Source: Syntrophorhabdaceae bacterium PtaU1.Bin034
Lineage (GTDB): Bacteria > Desulfobacterota_G > Syntrophorhabdia > Syntrophorhabdales > WCHB1-27
Length of the DNA: 21,945 nucleotides
Assembly: GCA_002067405.1 (NCBI GenBank)
Contig: MVRP01000057.1
Coordinates: 1 to 21,945 of the forward strand
Direction of reading: 5' to 3'
Shown: piece after piece, positions 14,923-21,945 of the stretch
How the letters are laid out: each line of letters begins with the position of its first letter
Position numbering within the stretch: position 1 is the first letter of the stretch
Program-made: the position numbers and the translations under genes
Notes under the pieces: generated by a model
Told to the model about the DNA's origin: nothing
The model's input: the letters and a program-made list of their open reading frames with translations, nothing else
The model's database searches: none

Positions 14923-17912
14923 GCCCGAATCGCATCCTCATTGTCGAAGACGAAGGGATCGTGGCGATCGACATAGAAAGCAGGCTGGCTGCCATGGGCT
15001 ACGTTGCCGTGGGTCATGCGGGCAACGGCGATGAGGCTCTTGAGCTTACCGCGAGGCTACGCCCTGACCTGGTTTTGATGGACATCCGTCTCCAGGGGAA
15101 TATGGATGGAATTGAAGCAGCCGATGAAATCCGCCGCCGGTTTCACGTACCGGTAATATTCCTCACTGCCTACTCCGAGAGGGCGACCGTGGAGCGGGCC
15201 AAGCTAGCCGAGCCTTTCGGTTTTATCCTCAAACCCTTTCAGGACCGCGAGCTGCAATCGGCCATCGAAATCGCAATCTACAAGCATAAGGCGGAAAAGG
15301 AAATCCGCCGCATGAACCGGCTCTATGACGTGCTGAGTCAGGTGAATCAGACAGTGGTGCGCATCAGGTCCCGGGAAGAGCTGCTGCCTACCATCTGTCG
15401 TCTCATGGTAGAGCGCGGGTCTGTCGACCTCGCATGGATCGGATGGCTGGATCCGCACACCGGAAGAATCAGCCCGGCGGCCCATTTCGGCAATCTGGGC
15501 GAGATGCTGCGCGACACAGACTTCTCTACTGACGACGGGCCGGAAGGACAGGGCAACCCGGCCAAAGTGGTTCGGGAGGGGGAACCGTTCGTGTGCAACG
15601 AATGCGGGATCAACGGCTGCCCCTATCCTCCGGCAAAGACGCCCGGGCGGTTCGGATTTCAATCCTGCAGCTCATTTCCGCTCAGGTTTCAGGGCGTGGT
15701 CTGTGGAGCCTTGAGCCTCTGCGTGGCGGAGCCGGGCTTCTTTCGCGAGAAGGAGATGACCCTATTGAAAGAAGTCGCATTGGACATCTCTTTCGCCCTT
15801 GACAAGATCGAAAGCGACAACCAGAGTGAGCGCCTCAACGAAGAGCTGCAGCGCCGTTCCAGGTTCCTTCAGACGCTTATGGACGCCATGCCTTATCCGG
15901 TATTTTACAAGGATGCACAGCTCCGCTATCTGGGCTGCAACACGGCGTTCGAGAAGTTCATAGGCATTACGCGGGATAATCTCATGGGTAAAACCGTCTT
16001 TGAAATGTGGCCCCCGGACCTGGCGGACGTGCATGACCGCGCTGACAGGGATATGCTGGCGAACACGGATTCCAAGACTCAGATTTACGAAGGGATTATG
16101 CAGGCCGGCAACGGCATCCGGTACGACATGGTGTTTCACAAGGCCTTGTTCGAAAGTGTGGACGGCGCTATGGGCGGCGGCATAATCGGAGCGATGGTGG
16201 ACATTACCGAGCGCAAGCGGACCGAGGAGTCTCTGAGGCTGAACGAGTCAAGGCTGGAGGCCCTTTTGAAGCTCAACCAGATGGCCGGCGCATCTCTTCA
16301 CGACATCACGGAATTCGCTCTTGAAGAGGGGATCCGTCTCACAGGGAGCACGATAGGCTACCTCGCTTTTCTCAATGAGGATGAGGACGTACTGACCATG
16401 TATGCCTGGTCCAAAAACGCGATGGAAGAATGTCGCATCTCCGAGAAGCCCCTGCGCTATCCTCTTGCGACGACCGGGCTTTGGGGAGAAGCGGTCCGTC
16501 AGCGCAAGGCCATTATCACCAATGACTATTCCGCATTACAGGAAGGGAAGAAGGGCTATCCCGAAGGGCACGTCGCTCTTTTGAGGCACATGAATGTTCC
16601 TGTTTTTGATAGAGACAAGATCGTCCTCGTGGCAGGGGTGGGCAATAAATCAACCAATTATGATGAATCAGACGTGAGACAACTTACCCTGCTCATGGAA
16701 GGCATGTGGCGACTCGTCGAGCGGAACAGAGGTGAAGAAGAGAGAAAGAAACTGCAGGACCAACTGCTTCAATCCCAAAAGATGGAGTGTATCGGTCAAC
16801 TGGCGGGAGGCGTTGCGCACGACTTCAATAATTTGCTGACGGTTATCGAGGGGTACTGCACCATCATACAGATGCGGATCCCAACCGGAGACCCTCTCCG
16901 GGCGATGTTGGACGAAGTTCGATTGGCAGGGGAGCGGGCTGCCGCCCTTACCCGGCAGTTGCTTGCCTTCAGCCGCAAGCAGATCCTGGCCCCTGTCACG
17001 CTCGACCTGAACAGCCTGGTGGCTGACCTGCGTAAGATGCTTGGCCGGCTTATTGGCGAGGACATCACGCTTTCAACGGTGCTCCGGCCCGGACTGTGGC
17101 CTGTTACCGCCGATCCGGGCCAGATTGAGCAAGTCATCATGAACCTCGCTGTCAACGCCCGTGATGCCATGCCCACCGGCGGCATGCTCACCATCGAAAC
17201 GGGTAATGTCGATTTTGACACCCGTGATGCCGGAAGCCCCATCGAACCTCTCGCCGGACCATGCGTTATGCTTGCGGTGACCGATACCGGCTACGGCATG
17301 GATGAGCCAACCAGGACACGGATCTTTGAGCCTTTCTTTACCACGAAAGAACCGGGGAAAGGCACAGGGTTGGGGCTCGCCACTGTCTACGGCATAATCA
17401 AACAAAGCGGGGGCAGTATTGCTGTCTCCAGCGAACCGGCTCGTGGCACGACGTTCAAGATCTTCCTGCCGGCCACAAGAACCGGAGGTGAAGATGCGGC
17501 TGTTCCCCAAGCACAAGCCCTGCCTGCTTTCGGGAATGAGACCATTTTGCTCGTTGAAGACGAGAACACCCTGCGTGATCTTGTCAGGACGCTTTTGGAG
17601 GCCCAAGGGTACACTGTTCTCGAAGCTCAGGACGGTGATAATGCGTTGGCTGTGTCTGGGCGGTACGGCGGATCGATCCACCTGCTCATGACCGATGTCG
17701 TCATGCCCGGGATTAGCGGCCGGGAATTGGCCGAGCGACTCAAAACCCTGCGTCCGTCAATGAAGGTGCTCTTCATGTCCGGATACACCGATGACGCCGT
17801 GGTCCGGCACGGGCTGCTGACAGCCAGGGTTCAATTCCTGCCCAAGCCTTTTTCACCGGCTATGCTCGCCTTGAAAGTGCGCGAGGTACTGGATGACGAC
17901 ACATTAGGATGA
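14919..17912 (+). CDS. REC-GAF-PAS-GAF-HisKA-HATPase-REC hybrid histidine kinase
   Basis: A 997-residue cytoplasmic hybrid kinase. Order seen: receiver (1-125; IVEDEG, Asp55 in LVLMDIRLQG, Lys in ILKPF); GAF (about 130-300); PAS (about 312-430, RSRFLQTLMDAMPYPVFYKD to VDITERK); second GAF (about 440-605, with GSTIGYLAFLNEDED and NKSTNYDESDVRQL); HisKA LAGGVAHDFNNLLT (His634); HATPase (MNLAVNARDAMP, VTDTGYGMD, GTGLGLATVYG); C-terminal receiver (about 875-997; Asp926 in LMTDVVMPG, Lys in LPKPF). The first GAF has an unusual cysteine set, Cys226-X2-Cys229-X4-Cys234-X15-Cys250, which could bind a metal or Fe-S cluster or act as a redox switch. The N-terminal receiver and its YKHK-x-EK linker resemble those of the REC-PAS-PAS kinase at 7253. 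The ATG overlaps a 25-codon leader stop; its own ribosome binding site is weak. It lies 533 bases after cydB on the same strand, suggesting a link to oxygen or redox state. Confidence 0.94.
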   Translation: MSPNRILIVEDEGIVAIDIESRLAAMGYVAVGHAGNGDEALELTARLRPDLVLMDIRLQGNMDGIEAADEIRRRFHVPVIFLTAYSERATVERAKLAEPFGFILKPFQDRELQSAIEIAIYKHKAEKEIRRMNRLYDVLSQVNQTVVRIRSREELLPTICRLMVERGSVDLAWIGWLDPHTGRISPAAHFGNLGEMLRDTDFSTDDGPEGQGNPAKVVREGEPFVCNECGINGCPYPPAKTPGRFGFQSCSSFPLRFQGVVCGALSLCVAEPGFFREKEMTLLKEVALDISFALDKIESDNQSERLNEELQRRSRFLQTLMDAMPYPVFYKDAQLRYLGCNTAFEKFIGITRDNLMGKTVFEMWPPDLADVHDRADRDMLANTDSKTQIYEGIMQAGNGIRYDMVFHKALFESVDGAMGGGIIGAMVDITERKRTEESLRLNESRLEALLKLNQMAGASLHDITEFALEEGIRLTGSTIGYLAFLNEDEDVLTMYAWSKNAMEECRISEKPLRYPLATTGLWGEAVRQRKAIITNDYSALQEGKKGYPEGHVALLRHMNVPVFDRDKIVLVAGVGNKSTNYDESDVRQLTLLMEGMWRLVERNRGEEERKKLQDQLLQSQKMECIGQLAGGVAHDFNNLLTVIEGYCTIIQMRIPTGDPLRAMLDEVRLAGERAAALTRQLLAFSRKQILAPVTLDLNSLVADLRKMLGRLIGEDITLSTVLRPGLWPVTADPGQIEQVIMNLAVNARDAMPTGGMLTIETGNVDFDTRDAGSPIEPLAGPCVMLAVTDTGYGMDEPTRTRIFEPFFTTKEPGKGTGLGLATVYGIIKQSGGSIAVSSEPARGTTFKIFLPATRTGGEDAAVPQAQALPAFGNETILLVEDENTLRDLVRTLLEAQGYTVLEAQDGDNALAVSGRYGGSIHLLMTDVVMPGISGRELAERLKTLRPSMKVLFMSGYTDDAVVRHGLLTARVQFLPKPFSPAMLALKVREVLDDDTLG

Positions 17913-17940
17913 GAAGATGGTTCCCCGGAATTTCAAAGCC

Positions 17941-17971
17941 GCTCCTGGCATGGTAGTATCAGCTCAGGAGC
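17941..17971 (+). terminator. Possible terminator between converging kinase and selD
   Basis: GCTCCTG (17941-17947) and CAGGAGC (17965-17971) form a 7-bp stem with a 17-base loop, followed by ATCATTCCTTTTG. It lies 28 bases after the kinase stop and overlaps the 3' end of the converging selD. The large loop and broken T tract make it a weak candidate. Confidence 0.3.
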
Positions 17972-18984
17972 ATCATTCCTTTTGATTCTTGCGTGAAACG
18001 ACCTATCAGCCAATAATCCAGGGAGACCAGCGATGCTTCATGCGCGAATCGTGCCATGTTCTCTTCGCTCAGCGCGATGAGTAGCCCTCCCGACGATTGC
18101 GGATCGAAAATGAGATCGAAAGGAAAGCCCGCCACCTCCGACTTTACGAAGGGGCAGTAAAAATCCCTGTTCCTGTAGAACCCTGTCGGAAGAAAGCCTT
18201 TGGCATACAGCGCTTCTGTCTCTGAAAAACAGGGAAGCCTGCCGGCATGGATCGTCACTCCGACGTCATCCTTTATCATCTCTTTAAGATGGCCGGCAAG
18301 GCCGAAGCCGGTGACGTCCGTTGCGGCGCGGGCATCCGCAGCGAGCATGACCTTGGATGCCCGGCTGTTCAGTGTCGCCATGGCCGTGATCAAGCGTCCC
18401 TCCTCGTCCTTTGAAACAAGATTGCCTTTCATGGCCGTGATCAGAATACCTGTGCCGAGGGGTTTGGTAAGGATAAGAAAATCGCCCGGCTGAGCACCTT
18501 CATTTCTCACAATTTTTTCCGGGTGGACGAGACCGGTGACCGAAAGCCCGTATTTGATCTCTTCGTCGTCGACGCTGTGTCCTCCGAGAAGGCTCGTTCC
18601 CGATTCTCGTACTTTGTCGATACCGCCCTTGAGAATCTCGCGCAATACGGCCGTACCGAATTTTTTCGGGGAGAAACAAACGATGTTGAGCGCGGTGACG
18701 GGCCTGGCGCCCATGGCGTAGATATCGCTCAAGGCGTTCGCTGCGGCGACCTGGCCGAACCAATAGGGATCGTTTACCACGGGTGTGAAGAAATCGACGG
18801 TCTGTACAATCGCGACATCATCATTGAGCCGGTACACACCGGCATCCTCAAATCCCTTGAGACCGGCAATGACATTGTCGTCCTCCGGTATGTCGATCCC
18901 GCAGAGCACGGACGCAAGGTCGTCAGGACCTATCTTTGCCGCACACCCACCGAAACGGGCATGATGAGTAAGTTGTATATCCAA
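17959..18984 (-). CDS. selD: Selenophosphate synthetase
   Basis: SelD makes selenophosphate from selenide and ATP, the selenium donor for selenocysteine, selenouridine in tRNA and selenium-dependent molybdenum hydroxylases. Seen: the catalytic loop FGGCAAKIGP with Cys14 and Lys17, QTVDFFTPVVNDPYWFG, ANALSDIYAMG, LGGHSVDDEE, LTKPLGTG, ATDVTGFGLAGH and FDPQSSGGLL. At 341 residues it is full length (E. coli 347). The active-site residue is an ordinary Cys (TGT), not selenocysteine. The start chosen is TTG 18984, because AAAGGAGGAG lies just upstream and it begins the protein right before the family's conserved LT motif; a TTG at 19041 would add 19 residues unlike the family and place the ribosome binding site inside the gene. 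No selA, selB or selC is visible nearby. It converges with the hybrid kinase and diverges from the cluster reductase gene. Confidence 0.96.
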   Translation of the reverse strand: MDIQLTHHARFGGCAAKIGPDDLASVLCGIDIPEDDNVIAGLKGFEDAGVYRLNDDVAIVQTVDFFTPVVNDPYWFGQVAAANALSDIYAMGARPVTALNIVCFSPKKFGTAVLREILKGGIDKVRESGTSLLGGHSVDDEEIKYGLSVTGLVHPEKIVRNEGAQPGDFLILTKPLGTGILITAMKGNLVSKDEEGRLITAMATLNSRASKVMLAADARAATDVTGFGLAGHLKEMIKDDVGVTIHAGRLPCFSETEALYAKGFLPTGFYRNRDFYCPFVKSEVAGFPFDLIFDPQSSGGLLIALSEENMARFAHEASLVSLDYWLIGRFTQESKGMMLLS

Positions 18985-18997
18985 AAGCTCCTCCTTT
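18985..18997 (-). promoter_or_regulatory. selD: Strong ribosome binding site that fixes the selD TTG start
   Basis: On the minus strand AAAGGAGGAG occupies 18997-18988, with GGAGG five bases before TTG at 18984. The quality and spacing decide for this non-ATG start over the upstream TTG at 19041. Confidence 0.75.
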
Positions 18998-19366
18998 GGT
19001 ATTGGTGCTTCCACTTCCCGGAATATTGAGGAGTGGCGCAATCTACCTCATGCGCCGACATGCGCCGGCCGTGGTGAGGAGGGTCCCGGAGGGTCTTTGA
19101 GGATACCGCGGGAACTGCTCCATTGCCGGAACGTATGGAGGCGATGTGCATCGGCACCACCGGGTGCCGTCGAGGGGTTCATTCACACTGACCAATACAC
19201 TTCCGTTCTTGCTTTCTTATTCCAAATCTGCATATCTATATATAGAAATTAGCAATGGAAATCAAACGGAAAAAGTGTGGCACAGTTTCTCCGCCCCGAC
19301 CGCATCGCCTCCTGGGACCCGGCGCTGGAACATGTGGCCGGGTTTTGGTCTCGCAGGAGGTTTTTC
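18985..19366. other. Divergent intergenic region between selD and the cluster reductase
   Basis: This 382-base spacer must hold the promoters of two divergent genes. Seen are tandem CATGCGCCG repeats (19049-19057, 19059-19067), a GC-rich hairpin CGGCACC-ACCG-GGTGCCG (19152-19169) without a T tail, and an AT-rich stretch (19209-19245). The last has a weak promoter-like pair on the plus strand, TTGCTT (19209) and TATCTA (19233) with an 18-base spacer. No RNA gene was recognised. Confidence 0.45.
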
Positions 19367-20563
19367 ATGTTGGATGACACGCAAAAGCGCTCAGATGGGC
19401 GGCCTGACCTTATACCGTTGATCGATGACGAATACACGGGTGAAGCGCCGTCAAAACGCCTCCTCGCGCATCTTCTCACCAAGCGCGAGAAGGGAGCGAA
19501 GATCGTCGGCATCTATTGCGCCTATGCACCGGTTGAGCTTATCCGTGCCCTCGACCTCGTGCCCGTATCCCTCTGTGCGTTCACCAATGCCACCATTGAA
19601 GCCGCAGAGGTCGTCCTGCCCGCGAATCTCTGCCCCCTTATCAAATCGAGCTACGGCTTTATCCTGAAAGATGCCTGCCCCTTCTTTGCGATCTCCGATG
19701 CAGTGATCGCGGAGACAACATGCGACGGCAAAAAGAAGATGTTCGAATTGATTGCCCATCGCAAGCCCATGCACGTCATGGACCTTCCCCAGCTTCCCGA
19801 CGAACCTGAGGCAGTCGACAATTGGGCAATCATGATCCGCAAGCTTCGGAGATTTCTTGAATCAGTATTCCGGCGCACGACGACGGACGACCGGATTGAA
19901 AGCGCCATTCGTGATACGAACGAGAAGACGCGCCTGATGAACAGGATCTTTGACTACGCTGCCCTGAAACCCCCGGTGATCGCCTGGCCGGAGCTCTACG
20001 ACGCGCTCTTTCTCGTCCAGGGCGCTTCGGTCGCTGAAATGGCGCCCATACTCCACGGTATCCTGGAAAAGCTCGAAAGACGGAAACAGAAGGGCTATGC
20101 CTACGGGCCAAAAGGGGCACCGAGGGTGCTGATCACAGGGTGCCCCGTAGGAGGCGATTCGCTGAAAGTGCTGAGCATTACCGAAGAGGTGGGAGGAGTC
20201 GTCGTTGCCCTCGATTCGTGCTCGGGCATGAAGCCCTATGCCGGATTCATCGAAGAAGGTACGGACGATCCCATACGGGCACTCGCGGAAAGGTACCTGA
20301 AGATCCCGTGCTCCTGCATGACACCGAACGACCGCCGCCTCACGGAGATAGACCGGATCATCGATAAATTCAAGCCGGATGTGGTCATCGATCTGGTGCT
20401 CCAGGCCTGTCACGGCTATAGCATAGAATCCTTTAAGGTCGGCGAGCATGTCCGGGACAAGCACGGTCTTCCCTTTTTGACCATAGTGACCGATTACTCG
20501 CAGAGCGATACGGGCCAGATACGGACGCGCATCCAGGCGCTCCTGGAGACGGTTTCGGGGTAG
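19367..20563 (+). CDS. Double-cubane-cluster anaerobic reductase (2-hydroxyacyl-CoA dehydratase family, YjiM-like)
   Basis: This 398-residue protein belongs to the HgdB/YjiM branch of the 2-hydroxyacyl-CoA dehydratase family. The best parallel is E. coli YjiM and the double-cubane cluster proteins, which hold an [8Fe-9S] cluster and catalyse ATP-driven low-potential reductions; physiological substrates are mostly unknown. Conserved segments seen are GIYCAYAP (Cys51), SLCAFT (Cys70), ANLCPLIKSSYGF (Cys89), DACPFF (Cys104), ETTCDGKKKMFE (Cys119), ITGCPVGGDS, LDSCSG, IPCSCMTPNDRR and LQACHGYSIES. The start at ATG 19367 is chosen because AGGAGG stands six bases upstream; the frame is open from GTG 19277, but those 30 residues have no family counterpart. 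Length agrees with YjiM (about 383). The usual partner, an ASKHA-type ATPase activator (archerase), is not next to it. The gene diverges from selD and precedes an ABC importer by 90 bases. Confidence 0.92.
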   Translation: MLDDTQKRSDGRPDLIPLIDDEYTGEAPSKRLLAHLLTKREKGAKIVGIYCAYAPVELIRALDLVPVSLCAFTNATIEAAEVVLPANLCPLIKSSYGFILKDACPFFAISDAVIAETTCDGKKKMFELIAHRKPMHVMDLPQLPDEPEAVDNWAIMIRKLRRFLESVFRRTTTDDRIESAIRDTNEKTRLMNRIFDYAALKPPVIAWPELYDALFLVQGASVAEMAPILHGILEKLERRKQKGYAYGPKGAPRVLITGCPVGGDSLKVLSITEEVGGVVVALDSCSGMKPYAGFIEEGTDDPIRALAERYLKIPCSCMTPNDRRLTEIDRIIDKFKPDVVIDLVLQACHGYSIESFKVGEHVRDKHGLPFLTIVTDYSQSDTGQIRTRIQALLETVSG

Positions 20564-20630
20564 ATATCATGTTGTCACGCCGGCGGCAACCATCGGCGGT
20601 TGAAGACAGCAAATAAAGAAATACCAAAAC

Positions 20631-20645
20631 TTACCGGTAAGGAGG
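20631..20645 (+). promoter_or_regulatory. Palindrome abutting the ribosome binding site of the binding-protein gene
   Basis: TTACCGGTAA (20631-20640) is a perfect 10-bp palindrome immediately followed by GGAGG (20641-20645), the ribosome binding site of the gene starting at 20654. A repressor bound there, or a small hairpin, could limit initiation, but a 10-bp palindrome can occur by chance. Confidence 0.3.
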
Positions 20646-20653
20646 CACAAACG

Positions 20654-21757
20654 ATGTCTGAAAAGCTCAAGTTCACATTTTTTGCCGTAATCCTGATCGT
20701 CTTTAGCGTGGTTTCCGGTGCTGGGGCGGCGGATGTCCCAAATCTGAAGGTAGGCTACATTTTCACGACCCACCACACGCCGCTTATGGTTGCCGCACAA
20801 AAGGGCGAGGCTTTCAAAAGTATGGGTGTGTACCTCAGGCCTGTGGTCCCCAAAGATAAGTATGAATTGGTGGCCAACGGCAAGCCGATCGCCGTCTTCC
20901 AGCTCATCGTCGCGAAAAGCGGCGCCGAAACTTCGGCGCTCTTCGCCCGGAACCAGCTTGATCTGGCCATGGCTTCGGTGACCGCCATCATGGCAGGGGT
21001 TGACAAGGGTACCCGGATGAAGATCGTGGCCCCCTTACAGACAGAAGGAATGGGCCTGGTAGCACCCAAAGATTCACGGCTCAGCGACTGGAACTCCTTT
21101 CTGGGATATGTAAAGAACGCGAAACAACCCGTTAAGATCGGATATCATTCACCGACAAGCGCACCGAAGATCGTCCTGGAAGGTGCCTTGAGGCAGGCAG
21201 GGATCAAGGTGACGGAAGACCCCAACGATCAGTCGGCACAGGTCCTGCTTGCCGACCTGAAGGAAACCACGAACATCATTCCTGCTCTGGCAAGCAAACA
21301 GGTCGAGGCAATCGTCGGCCCGTCCCCATTTCCTGAAGTCGCAGTGAGCCGGGGGGTAGGAAAGATCATCGTCAATTTGCGCGATCTGCCGCCCTCAGGC
21401 TACTGGCATGACTTCCCGTGCTGTGTCTCGGTGGCAAGCGATCAGGCAATCTCGAAATATCCCGAGGTAGTGGAGAAATTTGTGGAGCTTGTGTCAAAAA
21501 CGAATGCCTGGTGTAACAAGAACCGATTGGAAGCAGGAACGCTGACCGCCGACTGGATAGGCCTTCCCGCAGACGCGGCCAAGGCGTCCATGCTCGTCTT
21601 CCTGCCGAAGTTCACGCAAAGTTGGATGCAGAATGCCGACAAGTACATGGGCGTTCTCAATGGAATGGGCAATTTCACGGGCAGGTTGAAGGGAAAAACG
21701 ATTAATGAAGCCAAACCGTTGCTTTTTGACATGCAGTTTATCGACAAAGTGAAATAG
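20654..21757 (+). CDS. ABC transporter periplasmic substrate-binding protein (NMT1/SsuA-like)
   Basis: A 367-residue secreted binding protein. The N-terminus has Lys residues, a hydrophobic core (about 7-21) and a signal peptidase I site after GAGAA (cleavage near residue 26). The mature part fits the SsuA/TauA/NMT1-like type: LKVGYIFTTHHTPLMVAAQKGEAF near the start, DLAMASVTAIMAGVDKG, the hinge-side segment KIGYHSPTSAPKIVLEGALRQAGI, and VEAIVGPSPFPEVAVSRGVG. These proteins capture sulfonates, nitrate, thiamine precursors or other small organic solutes; the ligand cannot be read from sequence. ATG 20654 is chosen for GGAGG eight bases upstream and because it starts the signal peptide; the TTG at 20600 would add 18 polar residues. 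The permease gene begins three bases after the stop, so they form an operon, possibly with the reductase upstream. Confidence 0.88.
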   Translation: MSEKLKFTFFAVILIVFSVVSGAGAADVPNLKVGYIFTTHHTPLMVAAQKGEAFKSMGVYLRPVVPKDKYELVANGKPIAVFQLIVAKSGAETSALFARNQLDLAMASVTAIMAGVDKGTRMKIVAPLQTEGMGLVAPKDSRLSDWNSFLGYVKNAKQPVKIGYHSPTSAPKIVLEGALRQAGIKVTEDPNDQSAQVLLADLKETTNIIPALASKQVEAIVGPSPFPEVAVSRGVGKIIVNLRDLPPSGYWHDFPCCVSVASDQAISKYPEVVEKFVELVSKTNAWCNKNRLEAGTLTADWIGLPADAAKASMLVFLPKFTQSWMQNADKYMGVLNGMGNFTGRLKGKTINEAKPLLFDMQFIDKVK

Positions 21758-21760
21758 CAA

Positions 21761-21945
21761 ATGGCGCTGAAGACAATTTTCGTCAGGATCGGCATTTACC
21801 TGCTTGTGCCTGTCCTTTTTGTTGCGCTGTGGGGTTTTATCGCACAACAACTGAACAATGAGGTCATCCTGCCCGCTGTCGGACAGGTGGCCGAATTGTT
21901 CCTCCAGCCCACAGAGAGCCTCATTGCCATGGGGTCTCTTGTGAC
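21761..21945 (+). CDS. ABC transporter permease, 5' part (SsuC/TauC-like)
   Basis: The frame runs from ATG 21761 to the window end without a stop, giving 61 complete codons. It encodes a basic N-terminus, a hydrophobic segment at about residues 8-29 (VRIGIYLLVPVLFVALWGF), then VILPAVGQVAELFL, which matches the 'LPSPxxV' entry segment of SsuC-type permeases before the first core helices. The position three bases after the binding-protein stop supports the call. The ribosome binding site is not clear, so translation is probably coupled to the upstream gene. The ATPase gene would be expected just beyond the window. Confidence 0.8.
   Translation, partial: MALKTIFVRIGIYLLVPVLFVALWGFIAQQLNNEVILPAVGQVAELFLQPTESLIAMGSLV

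Noticed and set aside
17959..19041. selD starting at the upstream TTG (19041) and possible selenocysteine in the active site
   Set aside because: The added 19 residues do not fit the family and contain the true ribosome binding site. The active-site codon is TGT (Cys), and no in-frame TGA is present.
19277..19366. Longer N-terminus for the cluster reductase from GTG 19277
   Set aside because: There is no ribosome binding site for the GTG, and AGGAGG lies ideally before ATG 19367, which also gives the family length.
1..21945. tRNA, rRNA, CRISPR array, transposase or integrase genes
   Set aside because: A scan by eye for T-loop motifs, regularly spaced repeats and transposase-like frames found none. 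A tRNAscan-SE and CRISPR-finder run would settle this.

Overview
The window looks like a chromosomal segment of an anaerobic or microaerophilic Gram-negative bacterium, most plausibly a deltaproteobacterium (Desulfobacterota-type, for example a Syntrophorhabdus- or Geobacter-like lineage). This rests on family composition only: large REC/PAS/GAF hybrid histidine kinases, a trifunctional Ser/Thr-kinase/ATPase/histidine kinase, a bd-type oxidase without accessory genes, selenophosphate synthetase, and a double-cubane-cluster reductase. No rRNA or tRNA gene was seen to fix the taxonomy. Base composition is moderately GC-rich throughout.

Layout. 1-504 has no convincing gene, but holds a promoter-like site and a hairpin that probably terminates the leftward transcript. 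505-1094 (minus) encodes a single-domain response regulator, preceded by a possible 41-residue membrane protein. 1095-1749 is gene-poor. 1750-11907 (plus) is a four-gene signalling run: an 1830-residue kinase/ATPase/TPR/GAF/histidine kinase, a REC-PAS-PAS histidine kinase, an Rcp1-type response regulator, and a REC-PAS-HK-REC hybrid. 12002-14385 (plus) is cydA-cydB, cytochrome bd oxidase. 14386-14918 holds a near-consensus promoter and two short ORFs with good ribosome binding sites. 14919-17912 (plus) is a REC-GAF-PAS-GAF-HK-REC hybrid. 17959-18984 (minus) is selD. After a 382-bp divergent spacer comes a double-cubane-cluster 2-hydroxyacyl-CoA dehydratase-family reductase (19367-20563). An ABC importer for a small organic or anionic solute then begins: a periplasmic binding protein and a permease cut off by the window end.

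How it may work together. Four histidine kinases and seven receiver domains surround an oxygen-reducing terminal oxidase, and none of these signalling proteins carries a recognisable DNA-binding output. This resembles a phosphorelay hub that senses redox, oxygen or metabolic state and acts through protein-protein contacts or an output elsewhere. The last kinase has a GAF domain with an unusual four-cysteine cluster, a plausible metal or redox site next to cydAB. The large trifunctional protein has a degenerate kinase domain (HGG in place of HRD, DFM in place of DFG). Its reading frame has also absorbed several repeat-like or low-complexity insertions, one within the histidine-kinase ATPase domain. 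The right-hand part (selD, reductase, ABC importer) looks functionally separate and concerns selenium or low-potential reductive metabolism.
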